Source: Streptomyces plumbidurans (lineage in GTDB: Bacteria; Actinomycetota; Actinomycetes; Streptomycetales; Streptomycetaceae). From it: a DNA stretch of 64,000 nucleotides. Within the stretch, counting starts at the first letter, position 1; every line of letters begins with the position of its first letter. Below are positions 53,399 through 63,634 of this stretch, piece by piece. Location: the NCBI RefSeq assembly GCF_019857225.1, contig NZ_JAFJSY010000048.1, positions 34,066 through 98,065 on the forward strand, read 5' to 3'. A program made the position numbers and the translations under genes. Below the pieces are notes generated by a model. The model made no database searches, was not told the DNA's origin, and saw only the letters and a program-made list of their open reading frames with translations.

Positions 53399-54543
53399 CC
53401 GCGCTGCGCCCCGAGCGCGAGTCCGGCACCTCGTACGGGCAGGAGCCGTACGGGGCGTCCGGTGCGTTCGAGGAGTGGTCGGTGGGACGGCAGGCGTATC
53501 AGCCGCCGGCTCAGGAGGCGTCGTACCAACCGCCGGTCGAAGAGACGTCGTATCAATCGGGGACCGGTCAGACGGCGTATCAGTCGGGGACCGGTCAGAC
53601 GGCGTATCAGCAGCCCACCGATGACGAGACCGTGGCGCTGCGGATCCCGGAGCCGCCGGGCGGTTCCATATCGTCCTCTGCCGCCTCAGCGACCACATCC
53701 GCCACAGGAACCACCACGGGCGGCCGTGCGGCCCGCAGAAAGGCCGCCAAGCGCCGTCATGGGCGTCATGGCGGCGCTGCTGCCGCGGCCACGGCCGGTG
53801 AGGCGTCCGAGGCGGGTGGGCAGTCGCCGCTCTCGCGGGTCGAGGCGCGACGGCAGGCACGGGCCCGCAAGCCGAGTCCGGGTGTCCTCGCGAGCCGGGC
53901 GATCGGGGAGCTGTTCATCACCACCGGCGTGCTGATGCTGCTGTTCGTCAGCTATCAGCTGTGGTGGACGAACGTGCGCGCCCACGCCGCGGCGGACAAG
54001 GAGGCCAGCAGCCTGCAGAACGACTGGGCGAGCGGCAAGCGCGCGCCGGGCAACTTCGCGCCGGGGCAGGGTTTCGCGATCCTCCACATCCCCAAACTGG
54101 ACGTGGTCGTGCCGATCGCCGAGGGCGTCAGCAACAAGAAGGTGCTGGACAAGGGCATGGTCGGTCACTACAGCGAGGGCAGGCTGAAGACGGCGATGCC
54201 GTCCGCCAAGACCGGCAACTTCGCGCTGGCGGGCCACCGCAACACGCACGGCGAGCCGTTCCGGTACATCAACAGGCTGAAGAAGGGCGACGACGTCGTC
54301 GTCGAGACGCAGGACGAGTACTACGTCTACAAGATGACGTCGACGCTGCCGGTGACGTCGCCGAGCAACACGAGTGTGATCGGGCCCGTGCCGCCGCAGT
54401 CGGGTTTCACCGGGCCGGGGCGGTACATCACGCTGACGACCTGTACTCCCGAGTTCACCAGTAAGTACCGGCTGATCGTCTGGGGCAAGATGGTCGAGGA
54501 ACGGCCGCGCAGCAAGGGCAAGCCGGATGCGCTCGTCGAGTAG
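53395..54543 (+). CDS. srtE1: Class E sortase with long cytoplasmic extension (SrtE1-like)
   Basis: 382 residues. The first 160 are cytoplasmic and low-complexity (Tyr/Gln/Ser repeats, then an Arg-rich stretch). A membrane helix (about 168-190) and the catalytic domain follow, with His in LAGHRNTHG, Cys in TLTTCTPEF and Arg in SKYRLIVWG. In S. coelicolor the sortases at this position anchor chaplins needed for aerial growth. The GTG overlaps the upstream stop (GTGA). A 27-bp unit is repeated exactly twice inside (53557-53610, coding SGTGQTAYQ), so length may vary between strains. Confidence 0.9.
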   Translation: MTALRPERESGTSYGQEPYGASGAFEEWSVGRQAYQPPAQEASYQPPVEETSYQSGTGQTAYQSGTGQTAYQQPTDDETVALRIPEPPGGSISSSAASATTSATGTTTGGRAARRKAAKRRHGRHGGAAAAATAGEASEAGGQSPLSRVEARRQARARKPSPGVLASRAIGELFITTGVLMLLFVSYQLWWTNVRAHAAADKEASSLQNDWASGKRAPGNFAPGQGFAILHIPKLDVVVPIAEGVSNKKVLDKGMVGHYSEGRLKTAMPSAKTGNFALAGHRNTHGEPFRYINRLKKGDDVVVETQDEYYVYKMTSTLPVTSPSNTSVIGPVPPQSGFTGPGRYITLTTCTPEFTSKYRLIVWGKMVEERPRSKGKPDALVE

Positions 54544-54549
54544 GGGCGG

Positions 54550-55305
54550 ATGAACGTGGCAGCGACCACCGACGGCACTCAAGAGGGAACCGACGCGCCG
54601 GCGGCGCCACCGGCACGCCGCCGGAGGCCCGGCCCGGTCGCGGCGGCGGTGAGTTTCCTCGGCGAACTCCTCATCACGGCGGGCCTGATCCTGGGGCTGT
54701 TCGTCGTCTACTCCCTGTGGTGGACGAACGTCGTCGCCGACCGCAAGGCGGACAAGGAAGCGGACCGGGTGCGCGACAACTGGAGCCACCAGGAGGACAC
54801 CGGGCCCGGCGCGCTCAACACCAGGAACGGCATCGGCTTCCTGCATGTGCCCGCCATGAAGAACGGCGAGGTCCTGGTCGAGAAGGGCACCTCGACGAAC
54901 GTCCTCAACAACGGCGTCGCCGGCTATTACACGGACCCCGTGAAGGCCGCCCTCCCGATGACCGGCAAGAAGGGCAACTTCACCCTCGCCGCCCACCGCG
55001 ACGGCCACGGCGCGAAGTTCCACAACATCGACAAGCTCCGCAAGGGCGACCCGATCGTCTTCGAGACGAAGGACAAGTGGTACGTCTACAAGGTCTACGA
55101 CATCCTCGACGAAACCTCGAAGTACAACGTCAAGGTCCTCTCGCAGATCCCGAAGGAGTCCGGGAAGACCAAGGCCGGCCACTACATCACCCTGACGACG
55201 TGCACCCCGGTCTACACGAGCCGGTATCGGTACGTGGTGTGGGGCGAGTTGGTCCGCGTCGACAAGGTGGACAACAAGCGGACGCCACCGAAGGAACTGC
55301 GCTGA
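54550..55305 (+). CDS. srtE2: Class E sortase (SrtE2-like)
   Basis: 251 residues. An N-terminal helix (about 34-58) anchors the catalytic domain: His in LAAHRDGHG, Cys in TLTTCTPVY, Arg in SRYRYVVWG. It lies 6 nt after srtE1 and is its paralogue. A strong hairpin follows. Two pieces of this gene (54877-54936 and 55279-55309) occur again, fused together, at 56185-56270. Confidence 0.92.
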   Translation: MNVAATTDGTQEGTDAPAAPPARRRRPGPVAAAVSFLGELLITAGLILGLFVVYSLWWTNVVADRKADKEADRVRDNWSHQEDTGPGALNTRNGIGFLHVPAMKNGEVLVEKGTSTNVLNNGVAGYYTDPVKAALPMTGKKGNFTLAAHRDGHGAKFHNIDKLRKGDPIVFETKDKWYVYKVYDILDETSKYNVKVLSQIPKESGKTKAGHYITLTTCTPVYTSRYRYVVWGELVRVDKVDNKRTPPKELR

Positions 55306-55331
55306 CAGAACTGCGCTGCCCCAATGAGCCA

Positions 55332-55368
55332 GGCCCGAAGCCGCAACTACCCTTTGCGGCTTCGGGCC
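55332..55368 (+). terminator. Hairpin terminator after srtE2
   Basis: Perfect 15-bp stem (55332-55346 with 55354-55368), 7-nt loop, followed by CTTAT, 26 nt after the stop. Confidence 0.75.
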
Positions 55369-55399
55369 CTTATGTGTCATGCGGGTACCTACTCCAGGA

Positions 55400-56049
55400 T
55401 CTTCAGCGGTTCCCCGGCACCCCACTCCCGGGGTGAAGGGGCACGTTGCCACGAACAGCGCTACTTCCGAGCTGTACAGAACCTTCGCCGAGCCGATGAA
55501 TTTCTGGATGTCCGGGCTGCTGATGGTCTGGTAGGGAGCCCACCTCTTGCTCTGGACGACCAGGCGTCGCGGATCAGCAATTTCGCGACGTGGCGCTCGA
55601 ACGTGTGGCCGTTCATGGCGTCCATGGCGGCCATGACTCCGATGGCGGGCCGGTCGTCCCGTACTCCTTCGAGCCGCTTCAACCGGGCGTGGTGCTGGTG
55701 GAGACGACGTTCGATGCGCTGGACTCCGGTCCGGAGCGCGATCAGTTCCCTGCGGTGTTCGCCCGAGGTTTCGATCAAAGCGTTGAACATCGGTACGACC
55801 GTCTTGCCGAGGATGTGGGTGATGCGTTGGTCGATGCGGTCGTCCAGGGATACGGCCTCCCCGTAGGGGGAGTTATCCACAGGTTGGCTACGCGCCAGGT
55901 ACTCCATGTCCAGGAGGTACACGCGGACCTGACGTGCGACTTCGCTGTCTCGGAGCAGCATGGCGACGTTGAGGACGGCTCGGCGGGAAAACAGGGCCAG
56001 CGCCTTGGAGCGCGACTGGATCCCACTGGCCCTCTTAAAGAGGGCCAGT
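55400..56049 (-). pseudogene. Remnant of a restriction-endonuclease (Mrr-like) gene with antirepressor-like N-terminus
   Basis: Reading leftward, one frame gives SKALALFSRRAVLNVAMLL and RDSEVARQVRVYLLD, then a coiled-coil region and NGHTFERHVAKLLIRDA, the start of an Mrr-type endonuclease fold. At about 55560 the frame shifts: in the next frame the sequence resumes as VVQSKRWAPYQ, then SSPDIQKFIGSAK and VALFVATCPFTP, the catalytic QxK region and later strand. The stretch that should hold the catalytic Asp is missing. No start codon of the original N-terminus is seen, and the C-terminus dissolves into unrelated sequence. A 12-bp inverted repeat (56025-56036 with 56038-56049) marks the upstream end. 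Non-functional. Confidence 0.7.
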
Positions 56050-56184
56050 CGCGTACCGGTCAGAACCTGGTAGCTGCTCGCTGCCAGCTCTGGGGCAGAG
56101 CTTTCTGTGGCCCACCCCTCCCGATCAACGAGTCATCAGATGTGAAGAAACGATCGATGGAGGAGCCAGAAGTACAGGTAGAGA

Positions 56185-56270
56185 GTCGAGAAGGGCGCCT
56201 CGATGAACGCCCTCAACAACGGCGTCGCCGGCTACTACACGGACGCCACCGAAGGAACTGCGCTGACAGA
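56185..56270 (+). pseudogene. Fossil fragment of srtE2
   Basis: 56185-56244 matches srtE2 54877-54936 at 56 of 60 positions; 56240-56270 then matches the srtE2 3' end (55279-55309) at all 31 positions, including the stop codon. The two parts are joined across a shared CGGAC, consistent with a 347-bp deletion inside a second sortase copy. A short open frame starting at the ATG at 56203 is not a gene. Confidence 0.8.
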
Positions 56271-56297
56271 GCCAGCCGGGCAGGTTGCGTTCGACGT

Positions 56298-56340
56298 CGA
56301 GAGCCCCGGTCCCCCTGTGAACAGGGAGCCGGGGCTCTCG
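56298..56340 (-). terminator. Hairpin terminator after pknB
   Basis: 12-bp outer stem (56298-56309 with 56329-56340) plus further inner pairing (CCCTGT with ACAGGG), 18 nt past the pknB stop. Confidence 0.75.
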
Positions 56341-56358
56341 GTTTGGCTGACGGAGGAC

Positions 56359-58350
<1,992 letters not shown>

Positions 58351-58519
58351 AGCTACCTACCAGCCCTCTCCGTCGGTCCCGGCCGTCACTCGTGTGCGGC
58401 CGGAGGCTGCCGTCCGGGCCTACCGTACCCGGATCGCTTTGTGTGACCTGGCCAAGCCCGTGACCCGATACAGGACCGGTATCGCAACGTGCACCGATGT
58501 GAAGGGGACGTGAGCGGGG

Positions 58520-59998
58520 TCACTTCTTGGAGTGGATGACCGCCTCCATCACGCTCTTGGCGATGGGCGCGGCGAGACCGCCGCCGGAGATGTCGTCACG
58601 GTTGGCGTTGTCGTCCTCGATGACCGTGGCCACGGCCACCGGGGAGCTGCCGTCGGGCATCTTGGCGTAGGAGATGAACCAGGCGTACGGGTTCTTGCTG
58701 TTGGCGACGCCGTGCTGCGCGGTACCGGTCTTGCCGCCTACGGTGACGCCGGGGATCTTGGCGTTGGTGCCCGTGCCCTTCTCGACCACCGTCTCCATCA
58801 TGGACTGGAGGATCTGGGCGTTCTTCGAGGACAGGGGCTGGCTGAGCTCCTGGGGGTCCGTCTGCTGGAGCGTGTCCAGGTTCGGCGCCTGCAGTTTGTC
58901 GACCATGTACGGCTTCATAAGCTTGCCGTCATTGGCGACTGCGGAAGCGACCATGGCCATCTGCAGCGGGGTGGCGGCGGTGTCGAACTGACCGATCGAG
59001 CTCAGCGCGGTCTGCGGCCGGTCCATCGTCTTGGGGAAGACGGCGGCGTTGGAGCGCACCGGCGTGAACTGCTCGGCATTGAAGCCGAATTTCTCGGCCT
59101 CCTTGACCATCTTGTCCTTGCCCAGGTCGGCACCGATCTTGCCGAAGACCGTGTTGCAGGAGTACTGCAGGGCGGTCCGCATGTCGGCGTTCTTGCAGGG
59201 GATGTTCCCCTCGTTCTTCAGCTCGGTGTGTGTGTCCGGCAGGGTGTAGGGCAGCGGCGAGTCGGTCTTTTGGTCGGCGGACGTGTAGAGGCCGTTCTCC
59301 AGGGCCGCGGCCGCGGTGACCACCTTGAAGGTGGAGCCGGGCGGATAGGTCTCGCGCAGCGCCCGGTTCAGCAGGGGGTCGTCCGCATTGTTCTTCTTCT
59401 GCAGCTTCGTCCACGCCTTGGTGTCCGTGGTCGTGGAGTTGCCGGCGAACGAGGACGGGTCGTACGAAGGGTAGGAGGCGAGCGCGAGGATCGCTCCCGT
59501 CTGCGGGTCGAGTGCGACGACCGCGCCCTTGCCGCCCTGGGTCTTCAGACCGTCGTACGCGGCCTTCTGCGCGGCGGCGTTGAGCGTGGTGACGACGTTG
59601 CCGCCCTGCTTCTCCTTGCCCGTGATCATGTCGAGGGTGTTGCGGAAGAAGAGCCGGTCGTCGTTGCCGGTGAGTATGCCGTCGTCGATGGACTCGAGCT
59701 GGGTGGCGCCGAAGGCCTGCGAGGCATAACCGGTGACCGGCGCCCACATCGGGCCGTCCTTGTACGTGCGCTTGTACTTGAAGTCGCTGCCCGAGGTCTG
59801 CGTGGACCCAGTGATCGACTTGCCGTCGACGATGATGTCGCCGCGCGGCTGGGCGTAGCGCTCGATGGAGACACGGCGGTTGTGCGTGTTGTTCTGCAGG
59901 GAGTCGGCCTGGACGTACTGGATCCAGTTGTCCCGGACGAGCAGAGCAAGGATCAGCAGACCACAGAAGATCGAGATCCGGCGCAGGGGCTTGTTCAC
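58520..59998 (-). CDS. pbpA: Penicillin-binding protein A (class B, monofunctional transpeptidase)
   Basis: 492 residues. One N-terminal membrane helix, a linker domain, then the transpeptidase domain with Ser-Thr-Phe-Lys in GSTFKVV, SCN in QYSCNTVF and KTGTAQ. It cross-links peptidoglycan with a partner SEDS glycosyltransferase, encoded by the overlapping gene upstream. GTG 59998 overlaps the rodA/ftsW stop by 4 bp, and NKPLRRISIF is the expected N-terminus. Confidence 0.96.
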   Translation of the reverse strand: MNKPLRRISIFCGLLILALLVRDNWIQYVQADSLQNNTHNRRVSIERYAQPRGDIIVDGKSITGSTQTSGSDFKYKRTYKDGPMWAPVTGYASQAFGATQLESIDDGILTGNDDRLFFRNTLDMITGKEKQGGNVVTTLNAAAQKAAYDGLKTQGGKGAVVALDPQTGAILALASYPSYDPSSFAGNSTTTDTKAWTKLQKKNNADDPLLNRALRETYPPGSTFKVVTAAAALENGLYTSADQKTDSPLPYTLPDTHTELKNEGNIPCKNADMRTALQYSCNTVFGKIGADLGKDKMVKEAEKFGFNAEQFTPVRSNAAVFPKTMDRPQTALSSIGQFDTAATPLQMAMVASAVANDGKLMKPYMVDKLQAPNLDTLQQTDPQELSQPLSSKNAQILQSMMETVVEKGTGTNAKIPGVTVGGKTGTAQHGVANSKNPYAWFISYAKMPDGSSPVAVATVIEDDNANRDDISGGGLAAPIAKSVMEAVIHSKK

Positions 59999-61419
59999 GG
60001 GCGAACCACCTGGGTCATCTCGGCGTCGGGGTTGGCAATGGGGGCCGGGGCCGGTCGGCGTGCCGTGTCGCTGATGCGCATCAGGATGCCGATGAGGGCC
60101 CAGTTGGCGATGACGGAGGAACCGCCGTACGCCACGAACGGCATCGTCATGCCGGACAGCGGGATGAGGCCCATCACGCCGCCGCCGACGACGAACACCT
60201 GGATGGCGAATGCGCTGGAGAGGCCGACCGCGAGGAGCTTTCCGAAGGGGTCGCGTGCGGCGAGTGCGGTGCGCACGCCTCGCTCCACGATCAGGCCGTA
60301 CAGCAGCAGGACCGCCATCACGCCGGCCAGGCCCAGTTCCTCGCCGAACGTGGCGAAGACGAAGTCGGAGTTGGCGGCGAAGCCGATGAGGTCGGAATTG
60401 CCCTGGCCGAGGCCAGTGCCGAGAACGCCGCCTGAGCCGAAGGACATCAGCGACTGGGCGACCTGGTCGCTCTGTGCCATGACCTTGTCGGAGAAGGGGT
60501 GCAGCCATGCCTGGACGCGCTGCTGGACGTGCGGCTCGAACGAGGCGACGCCGACCGCGCCGGCCGATGACATCAGCAGACCGAAGACGATCCAGCTGGT
60601 GCGCTCGGTGGCGACGTACAGGACGACGACGAACATGCCGAAGAACAGCAGTGACGTACCGAGGTCGGTTTCGAAGATCAGGATGAGCAGGCTCATCGCC
60701 CACACGGTGATGATCGGGCCCAGGTCGCGGCCGCGCGGCAGGTACAGGCCGATGAAACGGCGGCTGGCCAGGGCCAGCGCGTCCCGCTTCACCATCAGGT
60801 AGCCGGAGAAGAAGATAGCGATGATGATCTTCGCGAACTCACCGGGCTGGATGGTGAAGCTGCCGATGCTGATCCAGATCTTGGCGCCGTTGACCGCGGG
60901 GAAGAACACCGGTGCGACGAGCAGGATGAGCGCGACGACCATGGAGATGTACGTATAGCGCTGCAGGAGCCGGTGGTCCTTCAGGAACACGATGATCACC
61001 GCGAAGAACGCGATGCCGAGCGCTGAGTAGAGCAGCTGTTTCGGCGCGTCCGGGCTGAAGGCACCGAACAGGTACTTGGCGCGTTGCTGGAGTCTCGGCG
61101 ACTGGTCCAGCCGCCAGATGACCACCAGCCCGAGCCCGTTCAGCAGCGTCGCGAGCGGCAGCAGCAGTGGATCGGCATACGGTGCGAACTTCCTTACGAC
61201 CAGGTGGCCGACGCCGGCCAGCAGGCCGAGGCCCAGGCCGTAGCCGAGCAGACCGCTCGGCACCGAGCCATTGATCGCCAGCCCCACATTGGCATAGGCG
61301 AACACCGGGATGACCACCGCGAACACCAGGAGCGCGAGCTCCGTGTTGCGGCGGCTCGGGGCGCCGATCGCGCCGATCGTGGACGTATGGTGCGTCGGTG
61401 TGTTGGTAGTACTGCTCAT
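59995..61419 (-). CDS. SEDS-family peptidoglycan polymerase (FtsW/RodA/SpoVE)
   Basis: 474 residues with about twelve membrane helices. SEDS landmarks: FTIQPGEFAKIIIAIFF, RGRDLGPII, FETDLGTSLLFFG and the C-terminal GLIPLSGMTMPFVAYGGSS. It polymerises glycan from lipid II with its cognate PBP, the adjacent PbpA. In this operon the protein is usually assigned to the RodA branch, but motifs alone do not separate it from FtsW. Confidence 0.95.
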   Translation of the reverse strand: MSSTTNTPTHHTSTIGAIGAPSRRNTELALLVFAVVIPVFAYANVGLAINGSVPSGLLGYGLGLGLLAGVGHLVVRKFAPYADPLLLPLATLLNGLGLVVIWRLDQSPRLQQRAKYLFGAFSPDAPKQLLYSALGIAFFAVIIVFLKDHRLLQRYTYISMVVALILLVAPVFFPAVNGAKIWISIGSFTIQPGEFAKIIIAIFFSGYLMVKRDALALASRRFIGLYLPRGRDLGPIITVWAMSLLILIFETDLGTSLLFFGMFVVVLYVATERTSWIVFGLLMSSAGAVGVASFEPHVQQRVQAWLHPFSDKVMAQSDQVAQSLMSFGSGGVLGTGLGQGNSDLIGFAANSDFVFATFGEELGLAGVMAVLLLYGLIVERGVRTALAARDPFGKLLAVGLSSAFAIQVFVVGGGVMGLIPLSGMTMPFVAYGGSSVIANWALIGILMRISDTARRPAPAPIANPDAEMTQVVRP

Positions 61420-61446
61420 CGTGTGACAGGGCCTCTCACGGCTTGC

Positions 61447-62988
61447 CTACTGCTTACCGCACAGCGAGACGACCTTCTGCTCATCCTCCGAGAGGCTGGG
61501 GCCGGGGCTGGGGGTGGGAGCGGTCGCTGACTTGGACGGGGTCGGTGAGGTCGAGGGGCTCGGTGATGCCTTGGACGTGAGGGAGGTCTTGGTGGTTCCC
61601 GTGGTCCCCGTGGTGCCGCCTGCCTCGCCCGCACCGGTCTTCGAGTTGTTCTCGCTCTCGGCCGCCTGACGCTCGGACTCCTTCTTGCACGCGGAGGCCT
61701 GCACGCCGAGCTCGTCGATCTTCGACTGGGCGTCGGTCAGACCGCCCTCGGCGATCGTGTTCTTGACCTGCTTCTGCTGGTACGGCGGCAGGTACTTGAG
61801 TTCGATCTCGGGGTGGTCCTTCTCGACCTTCGACAGCGACACCCAGGCGAGGTCCTGGCTGATGCCGCGGTACAGCGCGACGTGCTCGTCCTTGGTACCG
61901 ACGTAGTACTGCGTCTGCGTCCAGCGCCAGCCGCCGTACAGACCACCGCCGACGACGGCCAGCGCGAGCACGGTGTAGAAGGATCTCTTCGCCCACTTGC
62001 GTCCCTTGCGGGGTTTGACGAAGTCGTCGTCGGTGTAGTCACCGAAGCTGCCCGCGGGCACGTAGCCGGTGGTGTCGCCGGAGCCGGGCGGGCCGAACTC
62101 GCCGCCCCCGCCCTGTCCGGGCACCTGGCGGCCGAGGCCGGAGGCGCGGCCGGCGGGCGTCTGCATGATGCCGTTGTCGTGCTGCTGATGCTGGTGCTGG
62201 TTCTCGGCCACCGCGCCGACCACGACCGGGGTGTCGGAGAGCTGCCCGGCGAGGGTGTCCGAGGTGTCCAGGTCCAGGACGTCGGCGATGATGACCGTGA
62301 TGTTGTCGGGGCCGCCGCCGCGCAGCGCGAGCTGGATCAGCTCCTGCACGGTCTCCTGCGGGCCCTGGTAGCTGGCGAGGGTGTCCTCGAGGGTCTGGTG
62401 GGAGACCACGCCGGACAGGCCGTCGGAGCAGATGAGATAGCGGTCGCCGGCCCGGACCTCACGGATCGACAGATCGGGTTCGACATGCTCACCGCTGCCC
62501 AACGCCCGCATCAGCAGGGAGCGTTGGGGGTGGGTGGTGGCCTCTTCCTCGGTGATGCGGCCCTCGTCGACCAGCCGCTGCACCCAGGTGTGGTCCTGCG
62601 TGATCTGGGTGAGGACGCCGTCGCGCAGCAGGTACGCGCGCGAGTCGCCGACGTGTACGAGGCCGAGGCGCTGGCCGGTCCACAGCAGGGCGGTGAGCGT
62701 GGTGCCCATGCCCTCCAGCTGCGGGTCCTCCTCGACCATCGAGCGCAGCTGGTCGTTGGCGCGCTGCACGGCGGTGCCGAGTGAGGTGAGGATGTCGGAG
62801 CCCGGCACGTCGTCGTCGAGCGCGACGATGGTGGAGATGGCCTCGGAGGAGGCGACCTCGCCCGCGGCGGCGCCGCCCATGCCGTCGGCGATCGCGAGCA
62901 GGCGCGGCCCGGCGTATCCGGAGTCCTCGTTGCCCTCCCGGATCATGCCTTTGTGCGATCCGGCGGCGAAGCGCAGTGACAGACTCAT
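61447..62988 (-). CDS. pstP: PP2C-family Ser/Thr phosphatase PstP
   Basis: 513 residues from ATG 62988 (GGCGAGG 6 nt upstream); an in-frame ATG at 63018 would add ten residues. The PPM domain (about 1-240) has GNEDSGYAG, AIADGMGG, HVGDSRAYL, SDGLSGVV and GGPDNITVI with the metal-binding Asp residues. A linker, one membrane helix (about 325-345) and a mostly disordered outside part ending in Ser/Thr/Pro repeats follow. It dephosphorylates PknB and its substrates. Confidence 0.95.
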   Translation of the reverse strand: MSLSLRFAAGSHKGMIREGNEDSGYAGPRLLAIADGMGGAAAGEVASSEAISTIVALDDDVPGSDILTSLGTAVQRANDQLRSMVEEDPQLEGMGTTLTALLWTGQRLGLVHVGDSRAYLLRDGVLTQITQDHTWVQRLVDEGRITEEEATTHPQRSLLMRALGSGEHVEPDLSIREVRAGDRYLICSDGLSGVVSHQTLEDTLASYQGPQETVQELIQLALRGGGPDNITVIIADVLDLDTSDTLAGQLSDTPVVVGAVAENQHQHQQHDNGIMQTPAGRASGLGRQVPGQGGGGEFGPPGSGDTTGYVPAGSFGDYTDDDFVKPRKGRKWAKRSFYTVLALAVVGGGLYGGWRWTQTQYYVGTKDEHVALYRGISQDLAWVSLSKVEKDHPEIELKYLPPYQQKQVKNTIAEGGLTDAQSKIDELGVQASACKKESERQAAESENNSKTGAGEAGGTTGTTGTTKTSLTSKASPSPSTSPTPSKSATAPTPSPGPSLSEDEQKVVSLCGKQ

Positions 62989-63105
62989 GCGCACCTCGCC
63001 CGTCGGCTCCGGGTACATCCGCACGGTGCCCACCCTCCGGTCGGGAGCGCGCCGGAACCCGTGGGGGCTGCCGCTGCGTGCTCGCTCCGCTCGCTCATTG
63101 TCGTA

Positions 63106-63624
63106 CTACTTCCGCAGCTCGATGACTGTCTTGCCGATGCGGATCGGCGCGCCCAGCGGAATCGGCGTGGCGGTCGTCAGCCGGCTCCGGTCGAGGTACG
63201 TCCCGTTGGTCGAGCCCAGGTCCTCGACGATCCAGTTGCCGTCGCGGTCCGGGTAGATCCTGGCATGGCGGCTGGAGGCGTAGTCGTCGTCCAGCACGAT
63301 CGTGCTGTCGTGGGCCCGGCCCAGCGTGATGGTCTGGCCCTGCAGCGCGACGGTCGTGCCGGTGAGGGTGCCCTCGGACACGACCAGCTTGGTGGGTGCG
63401 TTGCGGCGCTGGCGTCCGCCGCCGGCCTGCTGGCGCTGCTGCGGAGGCGCGGCCTGCTGCCGTGCCGCCTGCTGCTGAGGCCGTCCGCTCTCGCGCCTGG
63501 ACCCGCGCTGAGTGACACGCGTGCCGAACAGGTCGCTGCGGATGACCTGCACGGCCACGATCACGAACAGCCACAGTACGGCCAGGAAACCCAGCCGCAT
63601 GACCGTGAGGGTCAGCTCTGACAT
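63106..63624 (-). CDS. fhaB: FHA-domain membrane protein FhaB (FipA type)
   Basis: 172 residues. A signal-anchor helix (about 9-28, RLGFLAVLWLFVIVAVQ) and a Gln/Arg/Ala-rich linker lead to a C-terminal FHA domain (about 85-170) with LGRAHDSTIVLDD, SSRHARI and DLGSTNGTYLD, which binds phosphothreonine. ATG 63624 fits the family N-terminus (SELTLTVMRLGF). It lies 10 nt after fhaA in the PknB operon. Confidence 0.94.
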   Translation of the reverse strand: MSELTLTVMRLGFLAVLWLFVIVAVQVIRSDLFGTRVTQRGSRRESGRPQQQAARQQAAPPQQRQQAGGGRQRRNAPTKLVVSEGTLTGTTVALQGQTITLGRAHDSTIVLDDDYASSRHARIYPDRDGNWIVEDLGSTNGTYLDRSRLTTATPIPLGAPIRIGKTVIELRK

Positions 63625-63634
63625 TGCCCCCGCT

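Noticed and set aside
55873..55881. A perfect TTATCCACA DnaA box inside the endonuclease pseudogene
   Set aside because: Single and isolated in decayed sequence of likely foreign origin; no supporting cluster.
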